DNA of 54,203 nt from Clostridia bacterium (GTDB lineage Bacteria; Bacillota; Clostridia; Acetivibrionales; STF1-152). Positions within the stretch are counted from its first letter, which is position 1, and every line of letters starts with the position of its first letter. The notes below the pieces were generated by a model. It was not told the origin of the DNA and did no database searches. It saw only the letters and a program-made list of their open reading frames with translations. The stretch lies in the NCBI GenBank assembly GCA_028280575.1, contig JANQLN010000104.1, positions 1 through 54,203 of the forward strand, read 5' to 3'. A program made the translations under genes and the position numbers. Positions 36,793-46,552 of this stretch are shown here, piece after piece.

Positions 36793-39102
36793 ATGAGGAG
36801 AGTGCCAAACTCAATTTTTTTCAAATTCTTGATATCATCCACATTGGCAATTATCATCACTGCAATTTCCGTTGGAATTATCAGTTATTACAGCTATTCA
36901 TCAAGATACAGGACAGAAATTAAAAATAAGAACAAAATAATCATAGGAAATATCAGCGATTTAATGGAGAAGAAAATATTTATGAATATAGAGAACATAA
37001 GACTTACCTGCCTGGCCGGCCAGATGGAGCCCCAATTCTACTATTTTTTCAAATTTTTCAATTCCGAAATCAATGCCGATGCATTTACGGGTTATGAGGT
37101 TTATTTGTACTTAAAGGAACTGGCTGCCCAAAACGGTGAAATAATTGACGGGATTTCTGTGTATTATGTTATGGAAAATATTTTAATATCTTCTTCAAAA
37201 GGAATAAATTATTTGGATAGAGATATGAACAGTAAAATTATTGATACAGGATGGATTAAGGATATATTTATCAGGTTCAATAAATACCATGTGAAGAATA
37301 GGGATAAATTTAAGGCTATGGATGTGCATGAGGACAGGGTTACATTCTATTTCAGCTATTCCAATAAAAATAATGAGGTTGCCCCTATGGGATTTATTAA
37401 AATTGATATCAAAAAACGTGCTTTTTACGATATTATAAAAGGCTATTCATCAAATGATTTAACCATTGTTGCGGATAAGGAAGGAAAGGTTGTCACTTTT
37501 GAAAACAGCACGGATATACCTGTCAATGTTGATAAAATCGTCAAAGATATTAAAATTCCCGAAAACGGCGCTTCCTTTACCTTGAAAATGAAAGACTTTG
37601 AATATGTTGAGTGCGTTGTATTATATGATGTTATGAACTATAATGACTATAGGATAATAAGGCTGGTCCCTGACAATATTTTTTTCAAGCATTGGCGGAT
37701 AATTACCAGGAACATATTAATTTTATGCCTGATACTTACTACAGCGGTGTGCGTGTATCTTTTTGCTGCTTTTTCCAGAATATACTATCCTTTGAAGATG
37801 GTCATCCGCAAATTGAAAGGTACGTCCGGCAATATGAAATCTTTTGATAATGAGTGTTCGATTATCAATAATTCCTTTGAACAGCTGACTGCAAAGGTTG
37901 AGGATCTGCAATCCGTTCTGGAAGCAAACCATCCCATTTTAGAAAACCACTTTGTTTTCAATATCATAAATCGCAGCATAGCTACTGAAGAACAGGTAAA
38001 TCAGCACATAAAAATCCTCAATTTCAAACTTGAATTCAATGGCTTGACGGCGATATACATGGATATTCATCCGGAAGATAAAAAACGTATGTCAGGCCGG
38101 GTAAAGCACTTTATAAGAATTGACATAGGGAATTATATTAAAGCTCTGGGCGACTTCAACATGTTTTATATGTCAACAATTTTATCGGATTACGATATGG
38201 CAATTGTGTATGGAGCAAAAGAAAAAAATATAATTGGGCTTGACAGGAGCTTAGAACAGGTTTGCACCCATTTCATGAAGAAATATAGAGTAAGGGTGTT
38301 ATTTTCAATCGGAGACCGGGTATCGGACTGGCTTGAGCTTTATAAATCATATGAAATGGCCCGCCACACCATAAAATATGAATACTTTTTCCCTGAAATC
38401 AGTGTTTTTAAGCATGATGATTTTAAAGGAAGAAAAAAAAACAGTGACAAAAAAATTGCCTCCATGCTTGACAAATTCGAAAAAAGCCTCAAAGGCACAC
38501 ATGAACAAAAAGGCCTTCAACTCATTTCAAATATTATGGATACATTGAGGAGCGGTTCGTTTACTGCCGATTACTGTTATAAAGTCAGGGATGAAATAAA
38601 TGGAATATTCATAAAATACCTGGAGGATGTTGAAGTCAGCATGTCGAAAATAACGGGGGTATCGGATGAGCCGGATATGGATATTTTTGCCTTTGAAAAG
38701 AACATTATATGCAAGATAAAGAAAGCTTTTCACTTGATAAACGAAAAAAAGGAAAATCAAGCACAGGACATCATCTTCAAGGTGAAGAAGTATATCAGGC
38801 AAAACCCCGGAGAAGATTTATCCCTGAACAATGTGGCCCAAAAGGTTTATTTGAGCTCATTTTATTTAAGCAAGCTTTTCAAGAGAGAAACAGGTAAAAA
38901 CTTCACCGAATATGTTACCGAGCAGAGGATGAATTATGCCAGAAAATTATTAATGGAGACCGATATTAAAATAAATGACATAGCTGAAAAAGCCGGTTAC
39001 AGCAATACATCATATTTTATCAAGGTCTTCAAGGAAACATACGGTTTCCCACCTGGAGCCCTCCAGAAAAACATGCCAGGCACAGGCCTGGATGCTGAAT
39101 AA
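36793..39102 (+). CDS. Membrane-anchored AraC-type sensor-regulator
   Basis: A 769-residue protein built like the one at 19541: membrane helix (about 10-33), extracellular region (about 35-295), second helix (about 300-325), cytoplasmic linker (about 330-650) and C-terminal double HTH (LSLNNVAQKVYLSSFYLSKLFKR, KINDIAEKAGYSNTSYFIKVFKE). It is probably the activator of the permease/GH92 operon beginning 155 bases downstream. The ribosome site before the ATG is weak. The two membrane AraC proteins in the window are alike in layout but not close in sequence. Confidence 0.88.
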   Translation: MRRVPNSIFFKFLISSTLAIIITAISVGIISYYSYSSRYRTEIKNKNKIIIGNISDLMEKKIFMNIENIRLTCLAGQMEPQFYYFFKFFNSEINADAFTGYEVYLYLKELAAQNGEIIDGISVYYVMENILISSSKGINYLDRDMNSKIIDTGWIKDIFIRFNKYHVKNRDKFKAMDVHEDRVTFYFSYSNKNNEVAPMGFIKIDIKKRAFYDIIKGYSSNDLTIVADKEGKVVTFENSTDIPVNVDKIVKDIKIPENGASFTLKMKDFEYVECVVLYDVMNYNDYRIIRLVPDNIFFKHWRIITRNILILCLILTTAVCVYLFAAFSRIYYPLKMVIRKLKGTSGNMKSFDNECSIINNSFEQLTAKVEDLQSVLEANHPILENHFVFNIINRSIATEEQVNQHIKILNFKLEFNGLTAIYMDIHPEDKKRMSGRVKHFIRIDIGNYIKALGDFNMFYMSTILSDYDMAIVYGAKEKNIIGLDRSLEQVCTHFMKKYRVRVLFSIGDRVSDWLELYKSYEMARHTIKYEYFFPEISVFKHDDFKGRKKNSDKKIASMLDKFEKSLKGTHEQKGLQLISNIMDTLRSGSFTADYCYKVRDEINGIFIKYLEDVEVSMSKITGVSDEPDMDIFAFEKNIICKIKKAFHLINEKKENQAQDIIFKVKKYIRQNPGEDLSLNNVAQKVYLSSFYLSKLFKRETGKNFTEYVTEQRMNYARKLLMETDIKINDIAEKAGYSNTSYFIKVFKETYGFPPGALQKNMPGTGLDAE

Positions 39103-39156
39103 CAGTGGATTTCCCCCAACAGGACCAATATTTTATATTATGACAATTTTTTTTTA

Positions 39157-39195
39157 TTGTGTACCCCATATGCAGATGCTATAATTGCATTGCAA
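39157..39195 (+). promoter_or_regulatory. Promoter of the second uptake operon
   Basis: TTGTGT (39157-39162), 17 bases, TATAAT (39180-39185). A short palindrome TTGCATTGCAA (39185-39195) sits at the expected start point. Confidence 0.55.
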
Positions 39196-39257
39196 GCCAA
39201 TAATTTTTATACAGATGTTTATCAATCAGTTGTCTGTTTCTTGAAAGGAGGAATAAT

Positions 39258-40211
39258 ATGCAAAATAGTCTGTCATTAAATAAAAATACCCGAAAACCTT
39301 TTTTAAATAAAGAAATAAAAACAAGGATAAAGCTGATGAGAGGCATTTACCTGCTGGCACTTTTACCTGTCCTGCATACGATAATTTTCAAGTATGGAGC
39401 CATGTATGGCATTATAATTGCTTTTAAGGATTACAATCCGGTTGCCGGCATACTGAAAAGCCCCTGGAACGGTTTTGAGCATTTCCAGTTTTTATTCAAC
39501 ACTCCAAGCCTGTGGCAGCTTGTTAGAAATTCATTAAGATTGAGTTTTCTCGGGTTGATTTTCGGATTCCCTTCTGCGGTGGTATTTGCCATACTAATCA
39601 ATGAATTAAGAAACATATCCTACAAAAAGGTTGTACAGACCATATCGTACCTTCCGCACTTCTTATCCTGGGTTGTTATAGGGGCTATGGTAAAAATGCT
39701 GCTTTCGACGGATAAAGGTCCCATAAATATGCTGATAGCATCACTGGGATGGGAGAAGATACCTTTTTTGGCTACCCCAAATATATTCATCGGAACTTTG
39801 GTTGTATCAGATATATGGAAAAACATGGGGTGGGGAAGTATAGTATATCTTGCTGCACTAACATCAATAAATCAATACCTGTATGACGCATCAGATATTG
39901 ACGGGGCAACACGGTTCCAAAAAATCAGGTATATAAACATACCCTCCCTGGTGCCTGTAATGACCATATTATTGATTTTAAGAATAGGGAGCATAATGGA
40001 CCTGAGCTTTGACCAGATTTTTAACCTTTACAACCCGCTCGTCTATGACGTAGCGGATATATTTGATACATATGTATACCGGATAGGCCTGATCAACATG
40101 CAGTATGATTATTCGACCGCAATAGGGCTTTTTAAAACCCTGGTAGGTCTGATACTGCTTTTGATTACGAACGGTATTGTCAGAAAAGTCAGTGATTACG
40201 CCCTATGGTAA
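39258..40211 (+). CDS. ABC sugar permease, LplB type
   Basis: A 317-residue six-helix permease with the Lpl-branch N-terminus (YLLALLPVLHTIIFKYGAMYG) and EAA loop DASDIDGATRFQKIRYINIPSL. GAAAGGAGG precedes the ATG. It is first in a run of six same-strand genes ending at 47983 and pairs with the LplC-type permease 40 bases on. No ATPase is encoded nearby. Confidence 0.93.
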   Translation: MQNSLSLNKNTRKPFLNKEIKTRIKLMRGIYLLALLPVLHTIIFKYGAMYGIIIAFKDYNPVAGILKSPWNGFEHFQFLFNTPSLWQLVRNSLRLSFLGLIFGFPSAVVFAILINELRNISYKKVVQTISYLPHFLSWVVIGAMVKMLLSTDKGPINMLIASLGWEKIPFLATPNIFIGTLVVSDIWKNMGWGSIVYLAALTSINQYLYDASDIDGATRFQKIRYINIPSLVPVMTILLILRIGSIMDLSFDQIFNLYNPLVYDVADIFDTYVYRIGLINMQYDYSTAIGLFKTLVGLILLLITNGIVRKVSDYALW

Positions 40212-40251
40212 TAAATACAGCCGGTCCGGCAGATGAAAGGAGCTTACAATT

Positions 40252-41142
40252 TTGGCAAAGTTAATCAGAGATAAAAAAGAGAGGATTTTTGATATACTGA
40301 ATATCGTATTCATGTTTCTTTTTTGCATAACCATTATTTATCCTTTCTGGGATGTGATCCGTCTTTCCATCGAGGATAACGGGGCAATCAAATCAATAGG
40401 CTTCAGGCTGTGGAATTCTAAGAATACGCTTGAAGCATATGATTATCTGATTTTTCACGACGGGCTCATATTGCGTGCATATGCAAATACACTTTTCAGA
40501 ACGGTCGTGGGGACAGGGCTTTCACTGATTGTTACCCTTGCAGGAGCCTATTCCCTGTCAAAAAGGAATTTACCGGGGAGAAACGCACTTACATTCTTCT
40601 ACCTGGTAACCATGTTTTTCAGTGGCGGACTGATACCCTCCTATATTTTAATTAGAAGTGTGGGGTTGTACGATTCGATATGGGTATACATTGTTCCGGG
40701 GTTATTGAGTGTATACAATATGATAATCATGAGAAATTTTCTTATGGCTATGGATGCGGGGATAGAAGAGTCTGCACTCATTGAGGGGGCGGGCTATGTG
40801 AGAATACTGTTCAGTATTATTGTGCCTCTCAGCACTCCCGTTATAGCAACTATTGCTCTGTGGAATGCTGTCGGGCATTGGAATGCATGGTTTGACAGCA
40901 TGATTTATACAAAGGGTACCAGGCTGATTGTGCTTCAAATGCTTATACGACGGGCCACGGAGGCGCTTGATAGTGTGGGGAGTGCAATATACAGCTTTAA
41001 CGACGAGAAATTGGCAGAGTTGGAACGGGAAAATGTCCAGGCTGCCACAATAATATTGACAATAGGTCCCATCGTCCTGACATATCCCTTCCTTCAAAAG
41101 TATTTTGTCAAGGGGATCATGATAGGGTCGCTGAAAGGATAA
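40252..41142 (+). CDS. ABC sugar permease, LplC type
   Basis: A 296-residue six-helix permease; the EAA loop is ESALIEGAGYVRILFSIIVPLS and it ends FLQKYFVKGIMIGSLKG, matching the other LplC in the window. The TTG start has GAAAGGAG upstream. It forms the channel with the preceding LplB-type protein and is followed 30 bases later by its lipoprotein gene. Confidence 0.93.
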   Translation: MAKLIRDKKERIFDILNIVFMFLFCITIIYPFWDVIRLSIEDNGAIKSIGFRLWNSKNTLEAYDYLIFHDGLILRAYANTLFRTVVGTGLSLIVTLAGAYSLSKRNLPGRNALTFFYLVTMFFSGGLIPSYILIRSVGLYDSIWVYIVPGLLSVYNMIIMRNFLMAMDAGIEESALIEGAGYVRILFSIIVPLSTPVIATIALWNAVGHWNAWFDSMIYTKGTRLIVLQMLIRRATEALDSVGSAIYSFNDEKLAELERENVQAATIILTIGPIVLTYPFLQKYFVKGIMIGSLKG

Positions 41143-41172
41143 AATTTTAACATTTAAAAGGGGAGATGAAGC

Positions 41173-42912
41173 ATGAAAGCAAGAAGAATTTTTGTTTTGG
41201 TACAGGTATTTTTTCTGGCAGCCGCACTTTGCGCATGTGCTAACCGGGAAGACAGCGATGAAAAAGGCAGTACAACCGCCGGCACTGAGAAAACCGATAA
41301 AGATTTGGGCGAGCCGGCAGTTGAAAACCCGTTTGCAGAGCATATGGAAATATCGTGGCTGGGTTATACTATGAAGAGTGATTATTACCCGGAGAATGAA
41401 TACCAGAAATATGTGGAAGAAAAGTATAATGTGACGATCAAGATACCCGATTTTCTTGACTGGAGAAATCCGGAGCAGATCAGCTTGATGGCTGCTACGA
41501 ATAATTTGCCCGATTTTGTCGCCATAGTCCGCGGCCTCAATATGAAGGATATCAATGAGCAGGGCCTTACCCGGACAATTCCCATATCTGCAGTCAGGGA
41601 ATATGCTCCTGACCTGGCTGAAGTGATGGACAGGAAAGGGGGATGGATAGTAAGCCAAAAACAGGGAGCGGAAGAATTATATGCTGTTTGCAGGTATTTT
41701 GAATTTGGTCCCTATGAGGAAACGGGCCTGTTTTTGCGATTGGACTGGATGGAAAATTTAGGAATAGAACCCAAGGGTGAGTTAACAGACCTTTATAACG
41801 GTATATATTATACATCTTCCGAGCCTTATACACTGGACGAGCTCAAGGATATTTTGCACAGGTTCGTAAATGATGACCCGGATAAGGACGGTGAGCACGA
41901 CACAATCGGATTGGAAAGGCTTTACTATAATTTTGCTTCCGCCTTTGGAATCCAGATGGGGTGGGATCACAGCAGGTTTGAGATAGGCAATATTCTGGAA
42001 GACGGAAAGGCGGTGCCCTGGTGGGGAAGCAAAAAACAGAAGGATTTTCTGAAATTTGCCAGAAACCTTTACAAGGAAGGACTGCTTATACAGGATGCCG
42101 TGCTTGAAATCAATTCAAGCGGAATGGATACGGAATACTGGGAAGCCGACCAGTGTGGTGCCATCATGCATTATTACTATAAAATTAAACCCGGTAAAAA
42201 AGACGGATTTTGTGAAAGCCTGATCAACAATGTAGAAGGGGCTAAATTCCTGATAGCTCCCATGCCCGTCAATCCTGAAACGGGACTATGTACAAGCGGT
42301 CCAGAGTTTTTTACAGACTATGGCAGTCCCTGGAACCAGAGGGATATCTCCGTTGTGAATGCCAGTGTGGATGATGCAAAACTGGAAAGAATTCTAAGAA
42401 TTTACAATGATATTAGCTGCAAAAAAGAGGATTTTGCGCGTATGTGGTTCGGTGTGGAGGGCAAGGATTACATGTGGAACGGAGAGCCGTTTGCCAGCAC
42501 CGTAGTATATCCCGAAAGCCGTAAAGCCAATGAACAGGGCTCCGGACTGCTGGGCGGGTATTTCTTTATACCGGAATATTATGATATTGTAAATGTCTAT
42601 GACAAGCCAATGGAAAAAATTTATAAATCATGGGGTACAACACAGGGACTGCTCGGCGGAAATCTGTATCCGTACAAAATGGACTTTTTAAATGAAACAA
42701 ATATTGTAGATGTCCGGAAGAGATATATTTCCGATTTGATGACAAAGACCCAGAAGTATTATGTAGAGGCTATCCTGGGAAATATAGATATTGATTCCAC
42801 CTTTGACGGCCATTTGAATAATCTTATGAAATCAGGTCTGAAGGAGTGGGTGGAAGAGTTGAACAAAGGCCTGGTGACCAGTGAATTCAAGAAAGGCAAG
42901 ATTGTACATTAA
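41173..42912 (+). CDS. Solute-binding lipoprotein, LplA/YtcQ type
   Basis: A 579-residue lipoprotein of the second uptake operon. The signal peptide (RRIFVLVQVFFLAAA) ends in LCAC with the likely lipidated Cys22; Cys at -2 of the lipobox is unusual. The family 1 binding fold follows. A calcium-type loop, DPDKDGEHD, is near residue 235. AAAGGGGAG precedes the ATG. It is the island's second lipoprotein, and its place right after the permease genes makes it the more likely transport partner. Confidence 0.9.
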   Translation: MKARRIFVLVQVFFLAAALCACANREDSDEKGSTTAGTEKTDKDLGEPAVENPFAEHMEISWLGYTMKSDYYPENEYQKYVEEKYNVTIKIPDFLDWRNPEQISLMAATNNLPDFVAIVRGLNMKDINEQGLTRTIPISAVREYAPDLAEVMDRKGGWIVSQKQGAEELYAVCRYFEFGPYEETGLFLRLDWMENLGIEPKGELTDLYNGIYYTSSEPYTLDELKDILHRFVNDDPDKDGEHDTIGLERLYYNFASAFGIQMGWDHSRFEIGNILEDGKAVPWWGSKKQKDFLKFARNLYKEGLLIQDAVLEINSSGMDTEYWEADQCGAIMHYYYKIKPGKKDGFCESLINNVEGAKFLIAPMPVNPETGLCTSGPEFFTDYGSPWNQRDISVVNASVDDAKLERILRIYNDISCKKEDFARMWFGVEGKDYMWNGEPFASTVVYPESRKANEQGSGLLGGYFFIPEYYDIVNVYDKPMEKIYKSWGTTQGLLGGNLYPYKMDFLNETNIVDVRKRYISDLMTKTQKYYVEAILGNIDIDSTFDGHLNNLMKSGLKEWVEELNKGLVTSEFKKGKIVH

Positions 42913-42972
42913 AAATTTACACAGCATTTGTTAAGTTAATGTATTAATGAATTAAGTATTGGGAGGCATATT

Positions 42973-44259
42973 ATGGAACAATATCCAATCGGTCTATGGA
43001 ACTCGCTTGACCTGGATTCGCTGGATCCCGGGGATGTGGACGACTGGAAGGACCTGGGAATGACCTTAGCCATAAGTCCGAAATACGACTTTGAAAGGCA
43101 TGACGGGAAAAAGATGAGGGAAATACTGGACAGGGCACATGTAAAGGGCATGAAGGTTTTTGTCAGGGATAAAAAGAGTGAATGGGGAGGCGTCCGTAAA
43201 GGCGAAGAAGCATATAGGAGAGGTTTTGAAGGGGCGCTTGAGGAATTCGGCAGCCATCCAGGGGTAATGGGATTTTATATCGGAGATGAACCGGACCGGC
43301 ACACCATGGAGGATGCCTGCATGGCATACCGCATCCAGAGGGAAATGGCCCCGGAGCTTGCTCCATTTTTGAATCTTCTTCCCTGGTATGTGAAAATAGG
43401 TGAACTGTTTGGAATTGCAGAGGGTGAAGAGGACAGGTTTGTACCCGTATCGGGCATAGAGGAGAGGACGGGCTATCCTGATTTTAGACAGTACCTTGAA
43501 GGCTATATCAGTCAGGCAGGACCGGCTTTCCTCATGTATGACTGCTATTCTCAAATGCTGCCCGGGGAAAAGGGATTGGATATGTATTTCAACAACCTGA
43601 GGGAATACGGAAGCGCAGCCCTAAGGCATGGGATTCCATTCTGGACCGCACTTTTGTCCATAGGCCATTTTATGTATGAATGTCCCTGTGAAGACGACTT
43701 AAGGTGGCAGCTGAACACTGCTGCCGCCCATGGGGCGGCGGGGATCGTATGGTATTATATCTACCAGCAGAAGACAAGGAGCAATTACAGGATTGCGCCC
43801 ATAGACGAGCACTGTGAAAAGACAGAAACATACGGATGGATGAGGAGGGTGAACAAAAGCTTTCTTAAGGGTAACGGACCCACGGTAAAGAGGCTCCGTT
43901 TGAAAAAGGTAATGCACGCGGGGAAGGCATACGGCGGGAACAGTGTCTTCAGTGAAGACGGATTGGTGCTGGATGTCAAATCTTTTTTGAAAACTCCCAT
44001 GATTGTGTCTGAATTCAAGGACGAAAAAGAAAACGATTATGTGATGGTTGTTAACAACAGCAGGAAGGATTCCACCCTTGCAGCTCTAGTGCTGCGCCGG
44101 CCCACAGGGCGAGTGGAACTGATTGGCTGGGAGAACAGGGCCCTGCCGGCAGAGCAGGAATGTTATTCCTGTGTGAAGGAAGAAGGATATGTGTCGCTGG
44201 TGGAGTGGTTTGCACCCGGACAGATGTATCTGTATAAGATAGACAGGAGGAAGATATGA
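42973..44259 (+). CDS. Putative TIM-barrel glycoside hydrolase, family unassigned
   Basis: A 428-residue cytoplasmic protein that I cannot place in a named family. The first 300 residues read like an (alpha/beta)8 barrel: DPGDVDDWKDLGMTLAIS, GMKVFVRDKK, GFYIGDEPDR (an Asp-Glu pair typical of a clan-A acid/base position), FLMYDCYSQM, PFWTALLSIGH and GAAGIVWYYIYQQK. The last 120 residues resemble a beta-sandwich. It lies between the lipoprotein and GH92 genes; its stop overlaps the GH92 start (ATGA), so they are coupled and should act on the same imported glycan. GGGAGG precedes the ATG. Confidence 0.7.
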   Translation: MEQYPIGLWNSLDLDSLDPGDVDDWKDLGMTLAISPKYDFERHDGKKMREILDRAHVKGMKVFVRDKKSEWGGVRKGEEAYRRGFEGALEEFGSHPGVMGFYIGDEPDRHTMEDACMAYRIQREMAPELAPFLNLLPWYVKIGELFGIAEGEEDRFVPVSGIEERTGYPDFRQYLEGYISQAGPAFLMYDCYSQMLPGEKGLDMYFNNLREYGSAALRHGIPFWTALLSIGHFMYECPCEDDLRWQLNTAAAHGAAGIVWYYIYQQKTRSNYRIAPIDEHCEKTETYGWMRRVNKSFLKGNGPTVKRLRLKKVMHAGKAYGGNSVFSEDGLVLDVKSFLKTPMIVSEFKDEKENDYVMVVNNSRKDSTLAALVLRRPTGRVELIGWENRALPAEQECYSCVKEEGYVSLVEWFAPGQMYLYKIDRRKI

Positions 44260-46463
44260 AAAGATTTGTTGAATACGCATCACCCTTTCTTGGGAATGGA
44301 GAAACAGAGCTTGGTGAGGTTGAAGGCATTGCGGCATCTTGGTTTTTCATAAAGGCGCAGACTGGAAACACTAATCCTGGGGCCTGCCTGCCTTTTGGGA
44401 TGGTATCGGTGTGCCCTTATTCGGGAGCATATGTATCGGGATACGGTAAACACCTGCCCAGTTACTATGGAGCTGTGGGAAAGATATCCAATGAATACCG
44501 TGCTACAGGCTTCACCCATTTCCATCAGAGCGGGACAGGTGGAATAGGGAAGTATTATAATTATATAAAGGTGACGCCTTTATCGGAGGGGATAGAAAAT
44601 TATGGGAAAGCATGGCCCCTGATAAGGGAAAGGGCACATCCCGGCTACTATAGTGCGGAGCTTGACGGCACAGGCATCAAAGCTGAACTCACAGTATCGA
44701 AAAAGGCGGCTTTTCACAGGTATTCATTTGCAAAAAGCGGGAAAAGGCATATTATGGTGGATTTTTCCGCAGGCGGACTTATGTTTGAGGGAATGGAATC
44801 AATTCCCCAGGAAGTTGAGCTGCAGGTTATGGATAAAAATACCGCAAGGGGCCGCATACTGGTAGAAGGCATAACCGTATATGCATACATCAGCCTTGAA
44901 GGCCTGTCAGAAGGGTGCCGCATAATGAAAAGCGGGAGAATAATTGAATTGACCCGTATTGATATGAAAAGGCAGGAGGTTGAAATGTCCGGTATCGTAT
45001 TCTGCTTGAAGGATAAAGGTGTGAAAGAATATAACATGAGAATAGGGTTTTCCCTCAAGAGCTTTGAAAAAGCGGAAGAGAATATTGGAGATATAGCAGG
45101 CAAAAGGTTTGAAGAGGCATGTGAAAACAGCATGAGCATATGGAATGAATATCTTGGCAGGATATGTGTGGAGGGGGGAAGCGAGGATCAGAAGGAAATA
45201 TTCTATTCACTGCTTTATCACAGCATAAAAAAGCCGGCCGACTTTGGAGGGGAAAACCCATTCACAAAAAGTGAAGAGGCGTTTTATGTCGATTTTGCGA
45301 CCCTGTGGGACCAGTATAAAACCCACACACCTCTGATGCTGACCTTTTATCCTGAGCACGGGAGAGATGCAATAAATTCATGCCTTTGTATTGGAAAGCG
45401 CCTTGGAGAATTTCCGAATGCAATACTCTTATGTGATGATTTTACAATATGTAACCGTCAGGGGATGGCTTTGCTGCACTACTCAATAACAGACGGGTAT
45501 TTCAGGGGCATTGGAGGTATAGAATGGGAAACTGCCGTGAAATTAATGATGGCAGACATATTCAATGAAAAGAACAGAAGCTTTCTGGAGGGAGGAAAAA
45601 CAGAGAGGAGAACCCATGTACTTGACCTGTCGGGTGCATGCTTTAGTAGCCTTTATTTATTGAAGCAGGCAGGAGACGTTGAGAATATGGAAAAGATGCT
45701 GAAGCTGTCGGGCTACTGGATCAATGTATATGACAGGGAAACAGGGAGGCTTGAAGAAGAAGGGTCCTATTATGAAGGAGGTCTATGGAATTATTCCTTT
45801 CGCCTGCTGCATGACATGAAAGAGCGCATATCCCTTTATAAGAGAGAAGAGGATTTTGTAAGAGATCTTGACAGCTTTTTCGGCTACGGGAAAGCTGCTG
45901 TCAGACAACCGGAAGACCCGACGGATGCTGATTACATCAAATGGGGGATTTCCCTGAACCGTTTTGAAGGATACAACAATGAACCGGATATGGAGGTCCC
46001 CTATGCATACATATATGCGGGAAGGCATGACAGAACCTGTGAAATAGTGAGGTCAGGAATGAAATATATGTTTGCAGCGGGAAGGGGAGGACTTCCCGGA
46101 AATGATGATTCGGGAGGGCTGTCGTCCTGTTATGTCTGGAATGCCATAGGATTATTTCCGGTAGCAGGACAGCCTGTGGTACTGATAGGAAGCCCGGTTT
46201 TCGACAGGATTACACTCAATATGGGGGGGAAAAGGTTTGTCATAAAAGCGAGGAACAACTCGGAGAAAAACATCTACATACAGGAAGCGTTTCTGGACGG
46301 CAAGGAAATCAGGAGGGCATACCTGTGGATAGAAGAGCTGTATTCAAGAGGAGAACTGGAGTTGGTCATGGGGAGTGAGTATAACGGCTGGGCAAAGGAT
46401 GAGCTCCCTCCTTCAAGGGATGATTACCTGTCAAAGCTTGGCCTGGAGGATTTGAAAAGATAG
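44256..46463 (+). CDS. GH92-family alpha-mannosidase-like enzyme
   Basis: A 735-residue enzyme with the GH92 plan: N-terminal beta-sandwich with NTNPGACLPFGMVSVCP, then ATGFTHFHQSGTGG, then the (alpha/alpha)6 catalytic domain with WDQYKTHTPLM and the GNDDSGGLSSCYVWNAIGLFP block (about residue 615). It ends with the typical SPVFDRITLNMGGKRFVIKA and NIYIQEAFLDG strands. GH92 enzymes are calcium-dependent exo-alpha-mannosidases acting by inversion. It has no signal peptide, unlike most characterised members, so it should trim imported mannose-containing oligosaccharides. Linkage cannot be told. The ATG overlaps the previous stop. Confidence 0.87.
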   Translation: MKRFVEYASPFLGNGETELGEVEGIAASWFFIKAQTGNTNPGACLPFGMVSVCPYSGAYVSGYGKHLPSYYGAVGKISNEYRATGFTHFHQSGTGGIGKYYNYIKVTPLSEGIENYGKAWPLIRERAHPGYYSAELDGTGIKAELTVSKKAAFHRYSFAKSGKRHIMVDFSAGGLMFEGMESIPQEVELQVMDKNTARGRILVEGITVYAYISLEGLSEGCRIMKSGRIIELTRIDMKRQEVEMSGIVFCLKDKGVKEYNMRIGFSLKSFEKAEENIGDIAGKRFEEACENSMSIWNEYLGRICVEGGSEDQKEIFYSLLYHSIKKPADFGGENPFTKSEEAFYVDFATLWDQYKTHTPLMLTFYPEHGRDAINSCLCIGKRLGEFPNAILLCDDFTICNRQGMALLHYSITDGYFRGIGGIEWETAVKLMMADIFNEKNRSFLEGGKTERRTHVLDLSGACFSSLYLLKQAGDVENMEKMLKLSGYWINVYDRETGRLEEEGSYYEGGLWNYSFRLLHDMKERISLYKREEDFVRDLDSFFGYGKAAVRQPEDPTDADYIKWGISLNRFEGYNNEPDMEVPYAYIYAGRHDRTCEIVRSGMKYMFAAGRGGLPGNDDSGGLSSCYVWNAIGLFPVAGQPVVLIGSPVFDRITLNMGGKRFVIKARNNSEKNIYIQEAFLDGKEIRRAYLWIEELYSRGELELVMGSEYNGWAKDELPPSRDDYLSKLGLEDLKR

Positions 46464-46552
46464 TCCTACGGTAGACATGACCCGTATTTTTATATGGATA
46501 CAATGTGCAGTGCACTGTAAAATAATACATACAATGGGGGAGGAAAGAGCAG

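Noticed and set aside
40702-41658. 318-codon minus-strand frame opposite the permease and lipoprotein
   Set aside because: It spans two well-supported plus-strand genes and their junction; His/Cys/Ser-rich composition typical of an antisense frame.
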